Below are positions 14,098 through 27,656 of a stretch of 64,000 nucleotides of DNA, in pieces. Origin of the DNA: Rhizoctonia solani (taxonomy: Eukaryota; Basidiomycota; Agaricomycetes; Cantharellales; Ceratobasidiaceae); contig NC_057376.1 of assembly GCF_016906535.1 (NCBI RefSeq), positions 620,001 to 684,000 of the forward strand, given 5' to 3'. The notes beneath the pieces are model-generated. The model saw only the letters and a program-made list of their open reading frames with translations, was not told the origin of the DNA and ran no database searches. The translations under genes and the position numbers were made by a program. Within the stretch, counting starts at the first letter, position 1. Every line of letters starts with the position of its first letter.

Positions 14098-16224
14098 ATG
14101 CCCGTCGTGGCTGGTACCGGTGTAATCACGAGCGGCATCACACCTAATACTAGAGGTCTCGCAGCACTCCCAAACGACATTCTACTCAAGATACTCGAGG
14201 CTCTTGACGTAGAATCGGCTGTCACTTTCCATCGGGTACGTGGGTACAATTCTGGTCGGCTTTGTCCACTTACAATAATATTCATTTTTGGTAGATTTGC
14301 AAGCTCTTGTATGTGTTTGCTACTTCGAGGCCGGCGTGGTTAGCTATCGCTAGAATGGTCTCGCAAAACGGAATACTTCCCTTGCCGCTGGACAAGACAT
14401 ACCCTGCACCCTCCTCGCTTTCAACGACAGAGATGAAGAGAGCGATCCAAAGAGGGATCATTGCTCAACGTGCCCTTGATCGTTCTTCTCCCGCGCTCCA
14501 TGTGCACTCATACCTTGGCACGGGTTCTTATCTTCGACAAAGCTCGGCCTACTCGCTGCTATCCGACCAAACCGTCGTTCATTCCGCCTTCTTACCTGGT
14601 GGTCGCTTTCTTCTCACTGTCCAACTTGACAGTTCCTTCGCATGTTGGGACTTGGAATCACCTACCCGAACGCGTTCTGTTCGATTACAGACCGGATCTG
14701 ACACAGTCGAAGATGACGAAATAGTCGAGCCACATTGTGTAGCATATTGGAAGACAGGAGGAGCATACGTCGAGTTCGCACACGACCTAGTCGAAGAAGG
14801 CAATGCTGTTATCGTTGCCCTTTTGGTCATCCATACCGTCCCAGACCAGTCAGTTCCAATTTTATCTCGACTCTTTTTTTTCCCGCTAGATGATTCTTAC
14901 ATCCCGTCCTTGTTGTAGGCTCCCCCTCATACGAAATCTTCATGTACTTCGAATCGAATTACCCACTCCTAAATCTCGCCGACATTCCAGACCACCCATC
15001 CCAGATGAATGCATGTACAATGCGCAATTACTCGCATCCGCTCCCATTCCCCACCCCTTATTCGTTTGCTCTTCCTACGTTCACGCTTCTGGCCATGCGG
15101 GATTGATTGGTGCGATGTCGACGGGTCCCGAAGTTATCTTTGTTCTCTTTTTCAACCCCCGCCCCCCGCCACGAATAGCACCCACGCCTCCCTTCTCGAT
15201 GCTTACTTTTGCCGAAGCTGCTGCAGCCGTTACAGCTCTGGGAAACTCTCGCGTCACACTGGTTCAATGTAGTTTTCGCACCAAACCAACACGCTTCTAT
15301 GCCCTTGGTTCTGCAGAACACATCATTCTTTATTGCGAATCTGGCGGCTGTGTATACTCGTATACGCACGACGTCCCATCTCTCCGCGCGCTAGCATATG
15401 CCCGCTCGGCGATAGATCCGGTATTGGTCATCCCCGCTCCTCCACCCCACGAAGATCCGTTCCCAGCGGGCGAGCACGGAACACCTGGCGCGCCACATAT
15501 TCAAAAGATGTGCGTTGTGCTCAGGAAACGGGGTCCTGCCTGGCTTGAATATGGTGACGACTGGGTAGAGTACAAACCCAACCCTGGCACGCACAAGATT
15601 AGCGCCCTTAGCATGACGATCGACGCCGAGACAACCAATCTAGACGCATTCCAGGGTCTTGTTATCGGCATACATGGTGTGGACACTAACCGAAAAAGTG
15701 TTCCTCGAGATGACAGTATGGATATGGACATAGAGATGAGCGTCCCCGACAGTGCCCGACCACAGCACATCCCCAACCCACAGGCCGTTGCATCCCCCTC
15801 CCCTCCTCCCAACACACTCCCTCCTACCGAGAGTTATTCATCCTCCCAGCCTGCCTCTACCCAGCCTCCACGATACCGCCGCGAGTGTCGCGTGCGATAC
15901 AAACGCACCGTCTTCCCTTCACGTCTTCAATGTACCTGGCACGAGCTTGCAGCCTTGGGTGTACACGGTCGTCGTGTAGTCTGGATCGAAGGCAACGGTC
16001 CTCCACAAGACGAAGGACGTCTGGATGTTGAGCCGCACGACGAGAATGCCACACTACGCCTCATGCTATCTGCACTCGAAGGTAGTGGCCCCAAGGAAGT
16101 TTCCATTCCGCCCAGCGTGAGAGCTCAACTCACGCATGTGTCGTGTGTTGCCTTTGAGGATTCGACTGGTGCCATTGCCTTGGCAACTCTCGACGGCCGA
16201 GTCATCCTTCTTCAGTTTACCTAG
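14098..16224 (+). CDS. F-box domain protein
   Basis: Probable substrate adaptor of an SCF ubiquitin ligase. The start is MPVVAGTGVITS at 14,098, just after a ccgcaccacc leader. The F-box is in exon 1 and the start of exon 2: LAALPNDILLKILEALDVES, then the intron at about 14,236-14,294, then ICKLLYVFATSRPAW. A second intron at 14,849-14,918 joins VPDQ to LPLIRNLHVLRIELP. The remaining ~430 residues hold repeated short beta-rich blocks (FLLTVQLDSSFACWDLES, and a final LATLDGRVILLQF) that suggest a WD40-like propeller, and a Pro/Ser-rich linker near 15,750-15,870. The stop is TAG at 16,222-16,224. No frame damage. The target is unknown. Confidence 0.7.
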
Positions 16225-17008
16225 TTGAGACCACATATTGTATCGTATTTCTTCTTTTTCTACTTTGTCTTGCAACACGTCGCTTATTTAATCCCTCTCC
16301 TCAAACCATCGTTTTGCTCTCACTTATAGTACTGGTGTACTCTTACTCTATTGCATTGTTTTCCCACCCTCATTGTATACTTTCCTCCTCGCTGTCCCTC
16401 TTGTAACCTTAACATCACTTTTTCACCTGGATTATCATATTGACCGATCTTCGCTGCATACACCGAGTGCCACCGTGGGATACTTGTCCTAATTATACAT
16501 GTTAATTTGGGAAGTTGATTACGCTTAATTTGCAATATGGTCTCTGGATAGTGAAATCTTGTCTCCGAGTTCTCTTCTTGGCTCGACAGGTGGCGCGGGC
16601 TGTCCGATCGTAGAAGCGCACGCTGCTTCGAGCGATATATATAAATTAAGAATACACGCCTGCACACATGGCTCATGTCCACTAGAACGAGCGTCGAGAG
16701 GTGCCAAGGATAGGCACAATTAGAGGAGGTGCGTGTGTGTGGCACAAGAACAATGTACTTTTAAAATGTGCTTACAACCCTAGCGTTCTGGAAATTCACA
16801 ACGTGCTCACGTTCAAGTGAATTGAGTATGACGGTGGTCAGGTCTCAGATAATTTAGTGTCACAACAGCCAGGTATGCATGGCTGAAGAAGTGTGTCGCC
16901 CAATTATATAGAACCACTGGATCGGAAATTACATAACTTAAGCAAGTAAAACTAAAATAGGATACATGACGGTCATCATCCAAAAACACTGTTTGTAGGA
17001 TGTCATTA
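16225..17008. other. Convergent intergenic region
   Basis: Space between the 3' ends of the F-box gene and the polymerase epsilon gene. Open frames on the minus strand (16,320-16,745) show no motif. If the last polymerase intron is not removed, the polymerase frame would instead run on to 16,813. Confidence 0.4.
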
Positions 17009-20000
17009 CTACCATCGCGCCATGGTAGCCTCTGCATATTCCTGATATCGAGGTCAACAGATATACAATAAGTGTCACAACCTTGTCTCACCTTTAAGAA
17101 TGGAAGTCCATGGAAGGTAGCGACATTGGCTAGGACTCGAATGCGCCTTAGAGCCTCGGCACGTCCAACGGTCAATTGCCAGGGCCCGGCGCATTTGCAG
17201 TGAGGTGACATATCGTCTATTCGAATCTGTTTGCACCTTGTACACTTGAGGTCTTGGGCTTGATGTGCAGCAATTAGAGATCGAACGTTGTCAATTAAAG
17301 TGGATTCGATAGCACGACGATCATATGCCGAACCACAGGCAGAGCATTCCCACTTTGTCTCCATCGCACCTGCTCGGGAGCGTGAGGGCGTTCGTTCCAT
17401 GAGATCCGCGTCGCGACAAAGATCGAGGTCACGGACATGAGTACAGGTCCTGCATACCACGTGTGGCACGCGACAGCGCGCAGAAGGGTCGGACCAATGA
17501 GCTTCGTTTGCGAATTCGCGCACTCCAACCAATTCCAGTAGATTGCGTCGGAGAATCCCAACCTCATTGCTGTGGGTGCGGATAAGGGTGAGGCACGCGC
17601 ACATTGCTTTGACATATTCAATAACAGGGGTGGCCATCGTTCGGTGAGAGCCTGGAAGCAACGGCCAAAGCCATTCTTCGCGTGTTTCTTCTTCTATAAA
17701 TGCCTGTTTTTGCGACGATAAGATTTTTGCAACACGACCAAGTAAGCGACGAGTTAGACGCGACTCTAGGTAGTTTGTGACTGCTTCGTTTGTTTTTTGT
17801 TGAACTTCGTCTTGGGGGGCAGCCGATGCGTCCTGAGTAAGGTTATCTATAACACGCAGTGGCGCACGATCTACATCGGCATGATTTTGGTGCTCAGTGT
17901 AAAGCTCGACGATAATGCGCCGAAGGTCTTGGTGAAAAGCGGCTCGCACTGCAGGAGGGAAGAAAGATTCAATGCTCCAGTTCATGGCGACGCAAGGACC
18001 TGAGCTTTCTGAGGATGAGTACGCATCTTCTGATACCACCCCACCTAGGTTGGCACTATCCATGAATAAAAGGAAGTCGTAATAGCGATCAGGTTGAAGT
18101 TCGAGGTGAGTAAATAGGTCATGAGAATTTACAGCATTCAGCAAGTAGGCCGCATATGCACCTGCGGTACCCGGGGGCTTTGATGTTACTAGAATAATAT
18201 GACCAAAATCGGCTTTGACAACTTGGGAGCCAAGTCGTTTAAATTCCGCCAACATTTGGATAAACGTCTTCTTCATCAATCCTTGAACGAAGCGCTGCAT
18301 GCTGGGGTCATACATCTGCGCAGATGGGCTGCTCAACCAACGCCAGAAATGATCTACTGCGTGTTGCGATGGTCCGCCCGGGTTGCGTACTTTATCCAAG
18401 AGCCAGGTTTTGGCCATACCCTTGAGTATACCAAACGTTTGAGGGGAAATTACCGAGTCGCCGAGTGTCACTGATACTCGCGCTTCGCCAGATGCGTAAT
18501 CATTGAGTGTATGCGAGGCAGAGTCAAAGGCGGTAGCACCAGCTGTCCCTTCGAGTTCGTTTACAATACCGGATTGCAAGACCGAGTTCAGGGCCAGGTT
18601 ACGGACGTTGACAGCCAGGCAAACATTAGTATAGCATCCAGGGTTGGCAAGATCCACACTCGAATTGGGGTCGTCACTAGGGGCGTTCATGTCATGCTCC
18701 GTTCCTCCAAGGTCAGGGCGGAGGCCGGGAGACCACCACAAGAGTGAATCGTTTTGCCATAGTCTACGTGCAAAATCAACATCTGCAAAAAAAAGGGGGG
18801 AGTCTGCTCCAATGTTCCCAAGTGGGACATCGAAGTACGTTGACTGCTCTATAGCGGTTTGCAACCAAGAGCCAAAGGAGAGGTATTGTGTCATGAGTTT
18901 TTCGACGGTTTCGTTTTGCCATTGGAGTGGCGCAGTGACTAAGTGTGCTGCTCGGTCGGTGAGCATTGGGATCACCGGGAATTTGTGCATATTCTTGACT
19001 CGAAGGTCGAAATATTCTGGATCTCTTGAAGATGATAGTACGATGGAGTAATGTTTATCGCTCACAGAGCCAAGTTCCGCTGATAAGGAAGCCATGAGCT
19101 TTTGTTCGTCTTTGTGGAAAACGAATTCGGTTTCAATTGCCTCTGGATATTCATATAACGAGGCCCCCCCTGCGGCCTTGCGCGCAGAGTTGAGGGCCGA
19201 ATATTGTTCTTGCATTTTGCGTAGCGGTTCACGATTGCCTCCTGGACTGACCATATGTACTTGGAACTTGCCTTTCGGGAGGACAAGGACAAGGACATGA
19301 CGGCCATGGTTGGTGGCATAGTAGATGAATAGGGGTTTCAAAACATTGCCGCCATCAAGATAAGTGCGCTGCGTAAGAGATGGGCCAGCTCGTTCTAGGC
19401 CGTTCAGCTCGAGTCCTAGACTTTGGGCTCGGTTTATGGATATGTCGTTTTCCTTTGTTGTAGTACATATCGTCCCGAGTTTCAAGACCGCACGCATGGT
19501 ATGGGGAATCTGGAACAGATACAATCGGCCCCGATGATGGTCAAGATACAAGTAGAGGGCTTACCTGCATCTCGTAGACACCATCCACATTAGGATTGTT
19601 GGTTAAATGCGCGAAATGTGACTCCATTCTTAGGTATTCGTCTTCTGAAACACTGACACGGAATAGATGGTGACATGGATGATTGCGTGGGAGCGTTCGT
19701 ACAACGTTTTCCGTACGATAACTGTCGTCGAACAAGCTGATATCTGGGCTCTTCAAGTTGAGGTAAAACTCGCGAGGGATGCGTAGAGGAACGGAAACCA
19801 ATTTGTCCTCCAGAGACAGCCAAAGTGTGAACTTTCCGGGATCTCTTCTTGGGCGAATTTGAACAATCTCCCAGACGTAGGTAGATGTCATCCTAGCTCC
19901 TTTGAAGATAGAGGCAACGGAAGCGTCCATGTCCACACCCAGTCGCTCTCGGCGCCTTTCCTCCCATCGAGGTCGCATAGCTCGGATCCACGCCGAATAG

Positions 20001-23000
20001 TTCTTAGAAGGATCGGGGAGGGGTGCCTTTGGTGGTGCAGCTACCGCAGGTTTGACAGGCTTCTTGACCACTGCCTTAACACGGTTGTCTGCGGACTTTT
20101 GTTTGCCAAAGTCTTCCATATCCACATCAGCATTTCCGTCTTGAGTATCAACGGGAGCCCTGGGTGCTGTTTTGAAAAAATCGGTCATCTTGTGCTGCTG
20201 GAACTTGTCTTCGAGTGCTGCGACGCGCTTATGAAGCCAATCTGGATGACGGATTCGTGGGACCGGGTTGGCGACCTTTTGCATAGCAGCGGGAATAGTG
20301 ATAAGCTTTTGAATGACCGATCCGAGTCGCTCAATGTAATAGCCCCAGTCCAAGATTGAACGAATATCAAAGTCAACGAGACTATTATCTCGGAGCCATT
20401 TACGCAAAAACGTGCGCTTTACCGACTCCTCCGCAGAAAATATGGCGACGGGAACCGCGCGATCAGTGACGGGAGCTCCCAAAGGTTTGGCTGAAATGAT
20501 GAACTTGCAGGCCAGGCCTTTGTCTTTGACCATCTGGCTACCCAAGAATTCGGAAAGACGCTTAGCAGTGCTAATCGACGTCGACTTTTGAGCACCATAT
20601 TCGGCGAGTGTTTTGGACATGCTTCGGTTTTCGGCAATAAGTTCGACTAACTCCTCATCAGCAAGAGCTGTAGCCCGACTGAAGAGTACATCGAGCCACT
20701 GGTCGGCAACTTCTGCAACAGCGGCATAACATTCTTCGGTTGTGGTACCCAACAGGAATTTCTCAAAGATTGATGATTGGAAGATCTTGATGAGTTGCAA
20801 CTCTCCACGGCGTTTGACTTCGAAGCCTTTCAACTCGGCCAAAGAGCCGTCTTCGTTAAATACGGCATACCGCTTCTTGAGCAATTTATCTTCTTCCTTG
20901 GACGAGGGGAGAATCATCGCCTTGTATGGTCCGTCCAATTCGAAAAAGATCGAGTTCTCGCTGTGGACCTTGTATTTAGTAGAGTTCTTCTCAACTCGGT
21001 CATGGTATTGATGGTTCGTAAATTGAGCATGAACAAGATGATTAAGCATGGTGCAGGGGTACGAAAAACCGATCGCTTTGCCCTTGGTCGTCTGGAACTT
21101 AAAGTTCTCTGGGAATGTGCCTGGAAGCATGCACCAAATACCGTCCGTGTCCAGTTCTAGAGGGCGACCAATTTGTTCTACCAGTTGTCGAGCCATTTGG
21201 ATGATACGAGCGCCAGTAAGACAGGTGATCCCAGCCATCTCCATCGAGTGCCATCGAGCACCTTTTCGCATTACGTAGCCGTAGAACGAGTTCAAAATAC
21301 ACTTATGAGCAAGCTGTAACGAGTCGTAGAGTACGATCATCTTTTTAGCTTCAGCGACATCTGCGAGAGAGCCTCCCTCGGATGCAAGGTCTAAATTGCG
21401 TTTCCACGTCTTGTGTAATCCCTTGTATTCGTATCGACGGTCACGGAAGCTACGCACGGTATCCACATAGAAAGGGTTTTCACGTTGGCAAATGATGGAT
21501 TCGCGGTACACAACCTTGGTTTCCTTGGTCTTGCGATACACCTTGCGCGAGTAATCACCGAGCCGCTTGTGTAAGAGTGCCGTGCGCTCGTTTTCGGTGA
21601 GCTCGTTGAAACGACGTTCGGGCAAACCGGGTTTCCTGGGAGGAAACATCTCCTGGTTGAGGGCGTGTTTGATCATGTTATACTCGTCGCGTTGGGCCGG
21701 GAAGAACTCGCCACGCCACGCCCAAGTCATGCGTCGATCGCAGGTTTTGTCGGGCCTGTTAAAGTCGCAGACAGCACACATCGCTTCGTCGACCACGGAA
21801 TCAGGCTGGAGCCGGTTCGACAACATGATGTTGGGATACATGGCCGCGACATCCAAGTGGTAGATAAGAGGGTTGTCTTGCCGCAATGGTTTGTCTCGAA
21901 GGTCTTCCAAAGCGGCTTGAATCTTTGATTTGACTTCATCGTAGTTGGTAACGCTCTCCAGGGGTACCTTGGATTCCTCAACAATGCAGAATATCAAAGC
22001 CGCATCTAAGTCGTTGATGAGCTAAAATAGCGTCAGTTGAGTTTTATATCCAATCCGAATGAGCTTACCCCTTGAATAGCCTCTGGAACGATCTTGAAGT
22101 GCGTGGCTATATCGCTACGGAAAACTCCAGCCTCCAATGCCTCGACATGGCCACCAACATAAGTTTCAGAAGCGAGCAAATGCCCTTCATAAGTATTTCC
22201 TGTCGGTTCTTCGTGCCTGTTGGGCATAATGACGCCAGCTTTATATGCTTCAACCTAAGTCGCAAGTGCGTTTTAGTTCTCGTTTTCCTGAAAGAGTTTC
22301 ACCAGACTGACCATAAGCAACGTTTCACAGAGAGTCCCGCTACCCTTTCGTAATACCTCATCGCCATTGAGGGGAATAATATTACAAAGAGAAAATATAA
22401 AGGGGTGAACGTATTTCATGTAGAGGTAGTAGGTAGCCACAGCATCGGAAACGGAATATTGGGACAGCACTTGAGGTTGCTCTGACGCATACCTATACGC
22501 GTATTTGTCCAGGAATAGATACGATAGGTTAGACGAGAGAAATACTTACGGTGTCATAAGTTCGGGGTCCAATTCTATAGGCTCATAACCTAACTTCGCC
22601 TTGGTGACAGCTTTCAAGCCTTGACTCCCTTGGGGAAGATAAGAGTCACGCTTTACCCAACGGAAACAATCCATGTGGATGCAAGCCCGTGACTTGAATT
22701 CATCCTCCGAGTCTCTAGCGAATCCAGTCTCAAGCATAAGGTCAAGCCCATGGACTTTTGCGCGTGCTTCCACAAACGGAAAATCGAAGGAGTCACCGTT
22801 GAACGTCGCCATGACCGTGGGTTTGCATTCACGGATATGCTCAAACCAGCGCTGTAGAAGAGCAACCTGTGGATAGTTGAGTTAAATACTCGTCTACCCA
22901 AGACGGCGAAATTGAAAGATCACCTCGTCCTTTTCGTTGAAGATAGTGAATGGGCCTTCGTATTCAGGCTTTGGCGTGTACTCAAAGTCATCGATATCTT

Positions 23001-24261
23001 CGCCAACAATTTCTCGGTTTGTGATTAGAAAACCTTGTCCATCAACCATGTAGGAGATCATCATGATGCAGTCGGTAGCTTGATCGGGGAACTTGAGGGG
23101 GGCCTTGGTTGTTTCGATATCAAAAGCCATAACCACAGGCTCAGCACGCTTGACTCGATCAACCAGACGAGTGAGGGTAAGCTGACCAGCATCCATAGCT
23201 ACTTCATACCACAATCCAACTCGGATGTCGCAATCGATGGCAACGCGGAGGTAGTATGGAACGTCATATTCTCGGATATCGGTGATAAGAGCACTTGGGT
23301 CCGCCGTGCGAGCACGAGCAGCAGCCGCAGGGTCCTCCTCGGCACCCCAGGCTTGACGAGGACGGGATGATGACATGCCATCTGGGTCGTCATTGTCGTA
23401 GTCAATATCCATGCTTGCGGAATTCGAAGCCGCGGCTTGCACGACCTCGGCGTATGCGTCGACTGCGCTGAGTTTCGCAGCATTGGTGAGTGCCAGAGGC
23501 ATGATTTCTCGGCGAACAGCCAACAGATCGGAGACATTGGCGAATTGGAGTTGTAAGTAAAGCCGTAGATGACCGAGAAGATGATTCGGCTAAATAGAGA
23601 GGTGAGTTGGCTGGAAAGAGTAGTCAGCCTGGGCGTACCATCTTTAGGTCCTCTTTCTTGACGCGATTGATACGCAGAATAACTCCCTCGTACTTTTTCA
23701 TCAGCCATTCTTCAACTGCGCTTTCAGTACCCGACTATTTCCCTTAGAGTCAAGATCTGATTCTGTGATATGTAGATTTATCACGCGCACCTTGCAGCCG
23801 ACATAGAAGTATGGATCATGAATAAGTGTAGCTTTGAACATGTCACCGTCATCTTGGATAAAGTAATAGTCAACACCGGCACGGCCCGTTTTGTGTTCTT
23901 CGTCTCGAACAAGGGTCTAACAAGGCCATCATTAGTAAAATGGGTAAAACAGCACAAGTCAGGTACTTACAGGGTGCATATTGACCAGCCAGCCAATACG
24001 CTTGGGACCTTCTAGATACTTCCCAAAGCCAAGCTTTTCATCCACTTCATCGCGTATCCTGGCCTCTTCAAATCGATCTTCGAGTCTAGTTTCTTCATTT
24101 GCGCGCTGTGGACCAGGTCCAGTATCACCATTGGCGGGATTGCCTCCTCGGCCTCTTCCTCGGTTGAAACCACCTCTTCCTCTCCCGCCTCTAAAATTTG
24201 TATTGCGACCCCGGCCCCTTCCGGAGCCTGGTATACCAAAAGTTGCCTGACCTCGAGCCAT
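17009..24261 (-). CDS. POL2: DNA polymerase epsilon catalytic subunit
   Basis: Leading-strand replicative polymerase with proofreading. The start ATG at 24,261-24,259 gives [18 protein letters not shown] and an RGG-rich tail of about 40 residues before the conserved [19 protein letters not shown]. Exonuclease motifs: FDIETTK near 23,120, [10 protein letters not shown] near 22,805, [12 protein letters not shown] near 22,450. Polymerase motifs: [10 protein letters not shown] near 21,850, [11 protein letters not shown] near 21,285, ELDTDGIWC near 21,135. The CysX cluster (CAVC..., near 21,780) that carries Fe-S in yeast is present. The C-terminus has the CysA and CysB zinc modules (CRTC/CSAC near 17,460-17,330; CTRC/CKC near 17,245-17,190). 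Splicing a 53-nt intron after FHGLPFLK gives [10 protein letters not shown] and a stop at 17,009; reading through would add about 65 unrelated residues. About 2,200 aa, usual for the family. Confidence 0.92.
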
Positions 24262-24403
24262 AGTACTGGTCGCGTCGAGACGCGTGATAGAGGTGATATA
24301 AACACGAGAAATCACCAGAAGTCACGTGCTATACGGATGAGGTAATGCGTAACGCAAGTGTGTCTGGTTACGTGACCTCATCTTCGTCCCACAATCGACC
24401 ACG

Positions 24404-25774
24404 ATGAGACTTGGACTGGTGACGGGATTAGCTATTTCTTCCACACTGGCGTGGGCCTATGAGCCTCGGGTATATCTTTTGTCTACTCGGGGCATGCTTA
24501 ATGGCAACCGTGCAGGATCATCGGCACCACCTTCCCTCACGTTACCGCAAACCAACAAGGTGCTTGCAAACCATCTGGGGCTTGATATATACGAGAGCCT
24601 GGAGGACTATGGGGAAGGCAAGGAATGGCAGAAGATGCTCAAGAGTGGGATAGACTCCCTGCTTGACGGCGACGAAGCGCCAAAGAACACGATGATGCTG
24701 GTGCTATATACCGACAGGCCTCAAGGTAAGCTGCGCTGGACTGCGGTGGCATTTTCGTTTAATAACTTGGTATCAGACCTTGCAGCTATGCCAACATTTG
24801 ACTATTTCCCTGAACAACCCAGCTTCTATATTAACTCCACACTGTCACGACGCGATATCTCTGCGTTACTCTCCAACTACGCTGCTCACGCTCGCGAGAA
24901 CTTTGCCACCATTCCCAAGGGACTGGACTGGAATACCGATTCCGACTTCACTTCCAAATTCAATGCGGACGATATCATTCAAACCTTCAAAGTGCCAGGC
25001 AAATCGGCTGAACTTTTCCTCGATGAGATCATGGCTATCCAGTACTTCAAGCATGGCTCTTGGTCAAAGAACGCCGAGGCGTCCAATTTTGCGACGTTTG
25101 AGATCACCGCTCTTGATCTTTTGGCTGAAGAATACGGCCGTGACAGTGAGCAGTACCGCAAGGCTGTCGATGTCATCGAGTGGCTTAGTATCGTGCGTAC
25201 CCGTTCCTGGCCAACACGTCCTTTTGATTAATTTAATTCTATAGCTCGGGTGGCACGAGGGCGAAACATACAGTCTCATCGTCACACCTAAAACTGAGCC
25301 TGAAGGGCACTCGTACCATCAGGCACGCAATATTGCTGCACCTATTGAACGTCGCGCACCCGTCTCGGGCAGCGTTCCTATCTACTCTTGCTTCAAGAGC
25401 GCCGATACTTGCAGCAACGCAACTTCGGCCTGCTCTGGACGTGGCTCTTGTGTTCCTGTCTCGCGTGCAGGAAGGACGTGCTTTACGTGCAAGTGTGAAC
25501 CAAGCAGGTCCCAAGATGGTATGACTACTACCTACTGGGCTGGTCAAAAATGCGAGCGTAAAGATGTCAGCTCGTCAGTTCATTTCCTTATGCAATCCCA
25601 TTGAATCTGTTACTTAAAGCCATGGTTTCTAGTGCGTTCGTTCTCCTGACCGGTACCGTGGTCGGGGTACTCGTCATCGCCTTTGGCTCAGTGGCGTTGC
25701 TGTATGGCGTTGGGGACGAGAAGTTGCCCGGAACTTTGACTGGTGGTGCTGTTCATGGGACGAAACACGATTAG
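24404..25774 (+). CDS. Vps3844-type vacuolar sorting/ER membrane protein
   Basis: Starts MRLGLVTGLAISSTLAWA at 24,404, a cleavable signal peptide. A lumenal domain follows. A C-terminal Cys-rich block near 25,380-25,560 (YSCFKSADTCSNATSAC, CFTCKCEPS, TTYWAGQKCERKDVS) matches the fungal Vps3844 C-terminal domain (DUF3844). One transmembrane helix comes next (AFVLLTGTVVGVLVIAFGSV), then a short tail GDEKLPGTL and the stop at 25,772-25,774. Introns lie at about 25,192-25,244 and 25,572-25,632. The family is linked to vacuolar protein sorting in fungi; the molecular role is not established. It is divergent from the polymerase epsilon gene, with only 142 bp between the starts, so the two probably share a promoter. 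Confidence 0.8.
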
Positions 25775-26165
25775 AGAATCGAGGCCCCGAGCGGAGTATG
25801 TTGGTCACTGAGTCAAGAGTTAAGTGTGCTGTATTAATTTTCCTGTTACAATCTCTACGTATAAACTACCTTGCGCTGCCAATTACGAGACCAACCCACT
25901 AGGCGAGCTTTACACCTGCCCGGATAATTAAGATTGAAGTTACGGAAACATTCAAAGTTTTCCATGCCCTCTGATAACCAATGGTTGGCGAGGAGTCGGT
26001 GGAACTGGGAGATCCGTCCGAACTGGCTGGTATTGTGGTTCAGCACGTTAAATTTCACATCTCAACTAGGCTCCAAGTTGCATCTCTGAACGAAACGAAA
26101 ATCACATAATTACTGGATCATTGAATTACTATAGTACACTGTCCAAGAAACTATTGAGTTCGATA
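25775..26165. other. Convergent intergenic region, nothing recognised
   Basis: About 390 bp between two 3' ends. One 67-codon minus frame without features. Confidence 0.3.
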
Positions 26166-27656
26166 TTAATGAGACTCATTGGCCAGACGTTTAGCCTTCT
26201 CAGCCTTTTCTTTCAGAACCTATAGGCGTAACTGGGTTAGGACAGAACTTGGTGACTCCGAGTATCATAAGGAATACATACCTTCAAGACATCATCGTAT
26301 GTCTCCCGGGTCAATTTTTGAGCATCGTCGCTACGAGATTGAGCGATCTTGAATAACTCTCGTAGGTCAGGAGTTGAGTCAAGCGCCTGAACCTCGGGTC
26401 AGACCTAAAACTTTTATCTGTAATTAGGTATTCTCACCTGCTCGCCCCCAGGAATCATCTTTACCATACTCTCAAATCCTCCGCCCGAGAACTTATCTGC
26501 CATGTCCTTCAAGCCGCCCTTCCCGCTCTTGGCCGCATCAACTTTCTCCAAGATGAACTTCTTGAGTTCATTGAGCTTGTCCTCACTAATGTTACCCTTG
26601 GTATCTGCCACTTGCTTGATGCGGTCCCAAATCTCGCGAGAGTTACTTCCGCTTATCGCAGCAACGCCACCCCCGACGCTCATGAGAGTAGACGAATTCT
26701 CGTCGAGTAGCTTCCTAATGTCCGGCATCTTGTCCAGAGCCGGTCCGGCCTGCTTCCTCGCCCGCTCCCAAGCATCCCGGCCCGTCTTTTCAGCAACGCG
26801 CTTCGCCTCATCCGACTTCTCGCGTACGATTTGGATGATAGTAGCGACTGAAGTGGCAGTAACGCCGTTAGACTTTACGGTATCGATAATCTTGTTTGCC
26901 GTATCGTCGTATAGCTTCTTTGCTTCGGGACCATGCTGCTTGGCGAAATCCTTGAACTCTTCCCAGTTTCCGCCAAGTGCCTCGCGCAACTTGGGGTGAC
27001 GCTCGAGAATAGGGGTAACGGCGTCGGAAGAAAGCTCTCCGGCAACCTTTCCGAGCTCCCCAACACGCTTCTGGACAACTCCAAGAATGGCCATCACGCT
27101 ATCCACATTCATTGACTTGCGCTCGTTGGTGATCTTCTTGATGTCATTGTATGCGCCGGAAATAATCGAGTCAATCTCGTCGCGATGGCTATTGTGTAGT
27201 TCATCGATCGAATCGAATATCGAGTCCACAGATTGAGAGCCGCCAGGGATAAAAACCGCGTAGGACTTGGCTACGGAACGAAGATAGGAGAGCGCCTCGT
27301 TTGGAGGAGGAAGAGAATCCTTGATTTGAGTCTTGGCGCTATTGAGAGTATTGGAAATCCTGTGAGAAGCATCGACTGCAGTCTTGACGCCTGAGAATTG
27401 GTACCACACGTAGCCACCGAGGAGAACAGCTCCTCCGCCAGCTAGTCCAGAAGCAATGTGAGTGATTGAAACAGGACTAGGATTGGCTGTGTGAGTAATA
27501 TCCGCTCGCATCTGAAGGCTGGTGTCAATAAAATGTGATGACAAGCGCAAGCCAGCTCCTTACCGACTCGAATCGAGCCCCTCGAGTCTGCGAACGAGGT
27601 GCAGAACGGAGCGAAGCACGAGCAGTACGTGTGATGAGAGTGCGAGGGGCAGACAT
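26166..27656 (-). CDS. Probable mitochondrial inner-membrane protein (fungal, function unknown)
   Basis: The ATG at 27,656-27,654 opens MSAPRTLITRTARASLRSAP, an Arg/Ser/Ala-rich, acid-free mitochondrial presequence. An intron (about 27,511-27,570) joins it to the main exon. A single hydrophobic stretch (IASGLAGGGAVLLGGYVWYQF) near 27,450 is followed by about 330 mostly helical, charged residues with coiled-coil character. The last exon encodes VLKEKAEKAKRLANESH and the stop at 26,166-26,168. The long open frame ends at 26,414 in a different reading; splicing two short introns after GGEQ continues to the true end. No enzyme motif is visible. Family not named. Confidence 0.6.

Noticed and set aside
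16813..17008. Extra C-terminal ~65 residues for polymerase epsilon by read-through
   Set aside because: A good donor (gtgaga) and acceptor (atcag) remove 53 nt and give a short natural end; the read-through residues resemble nothing in the family.
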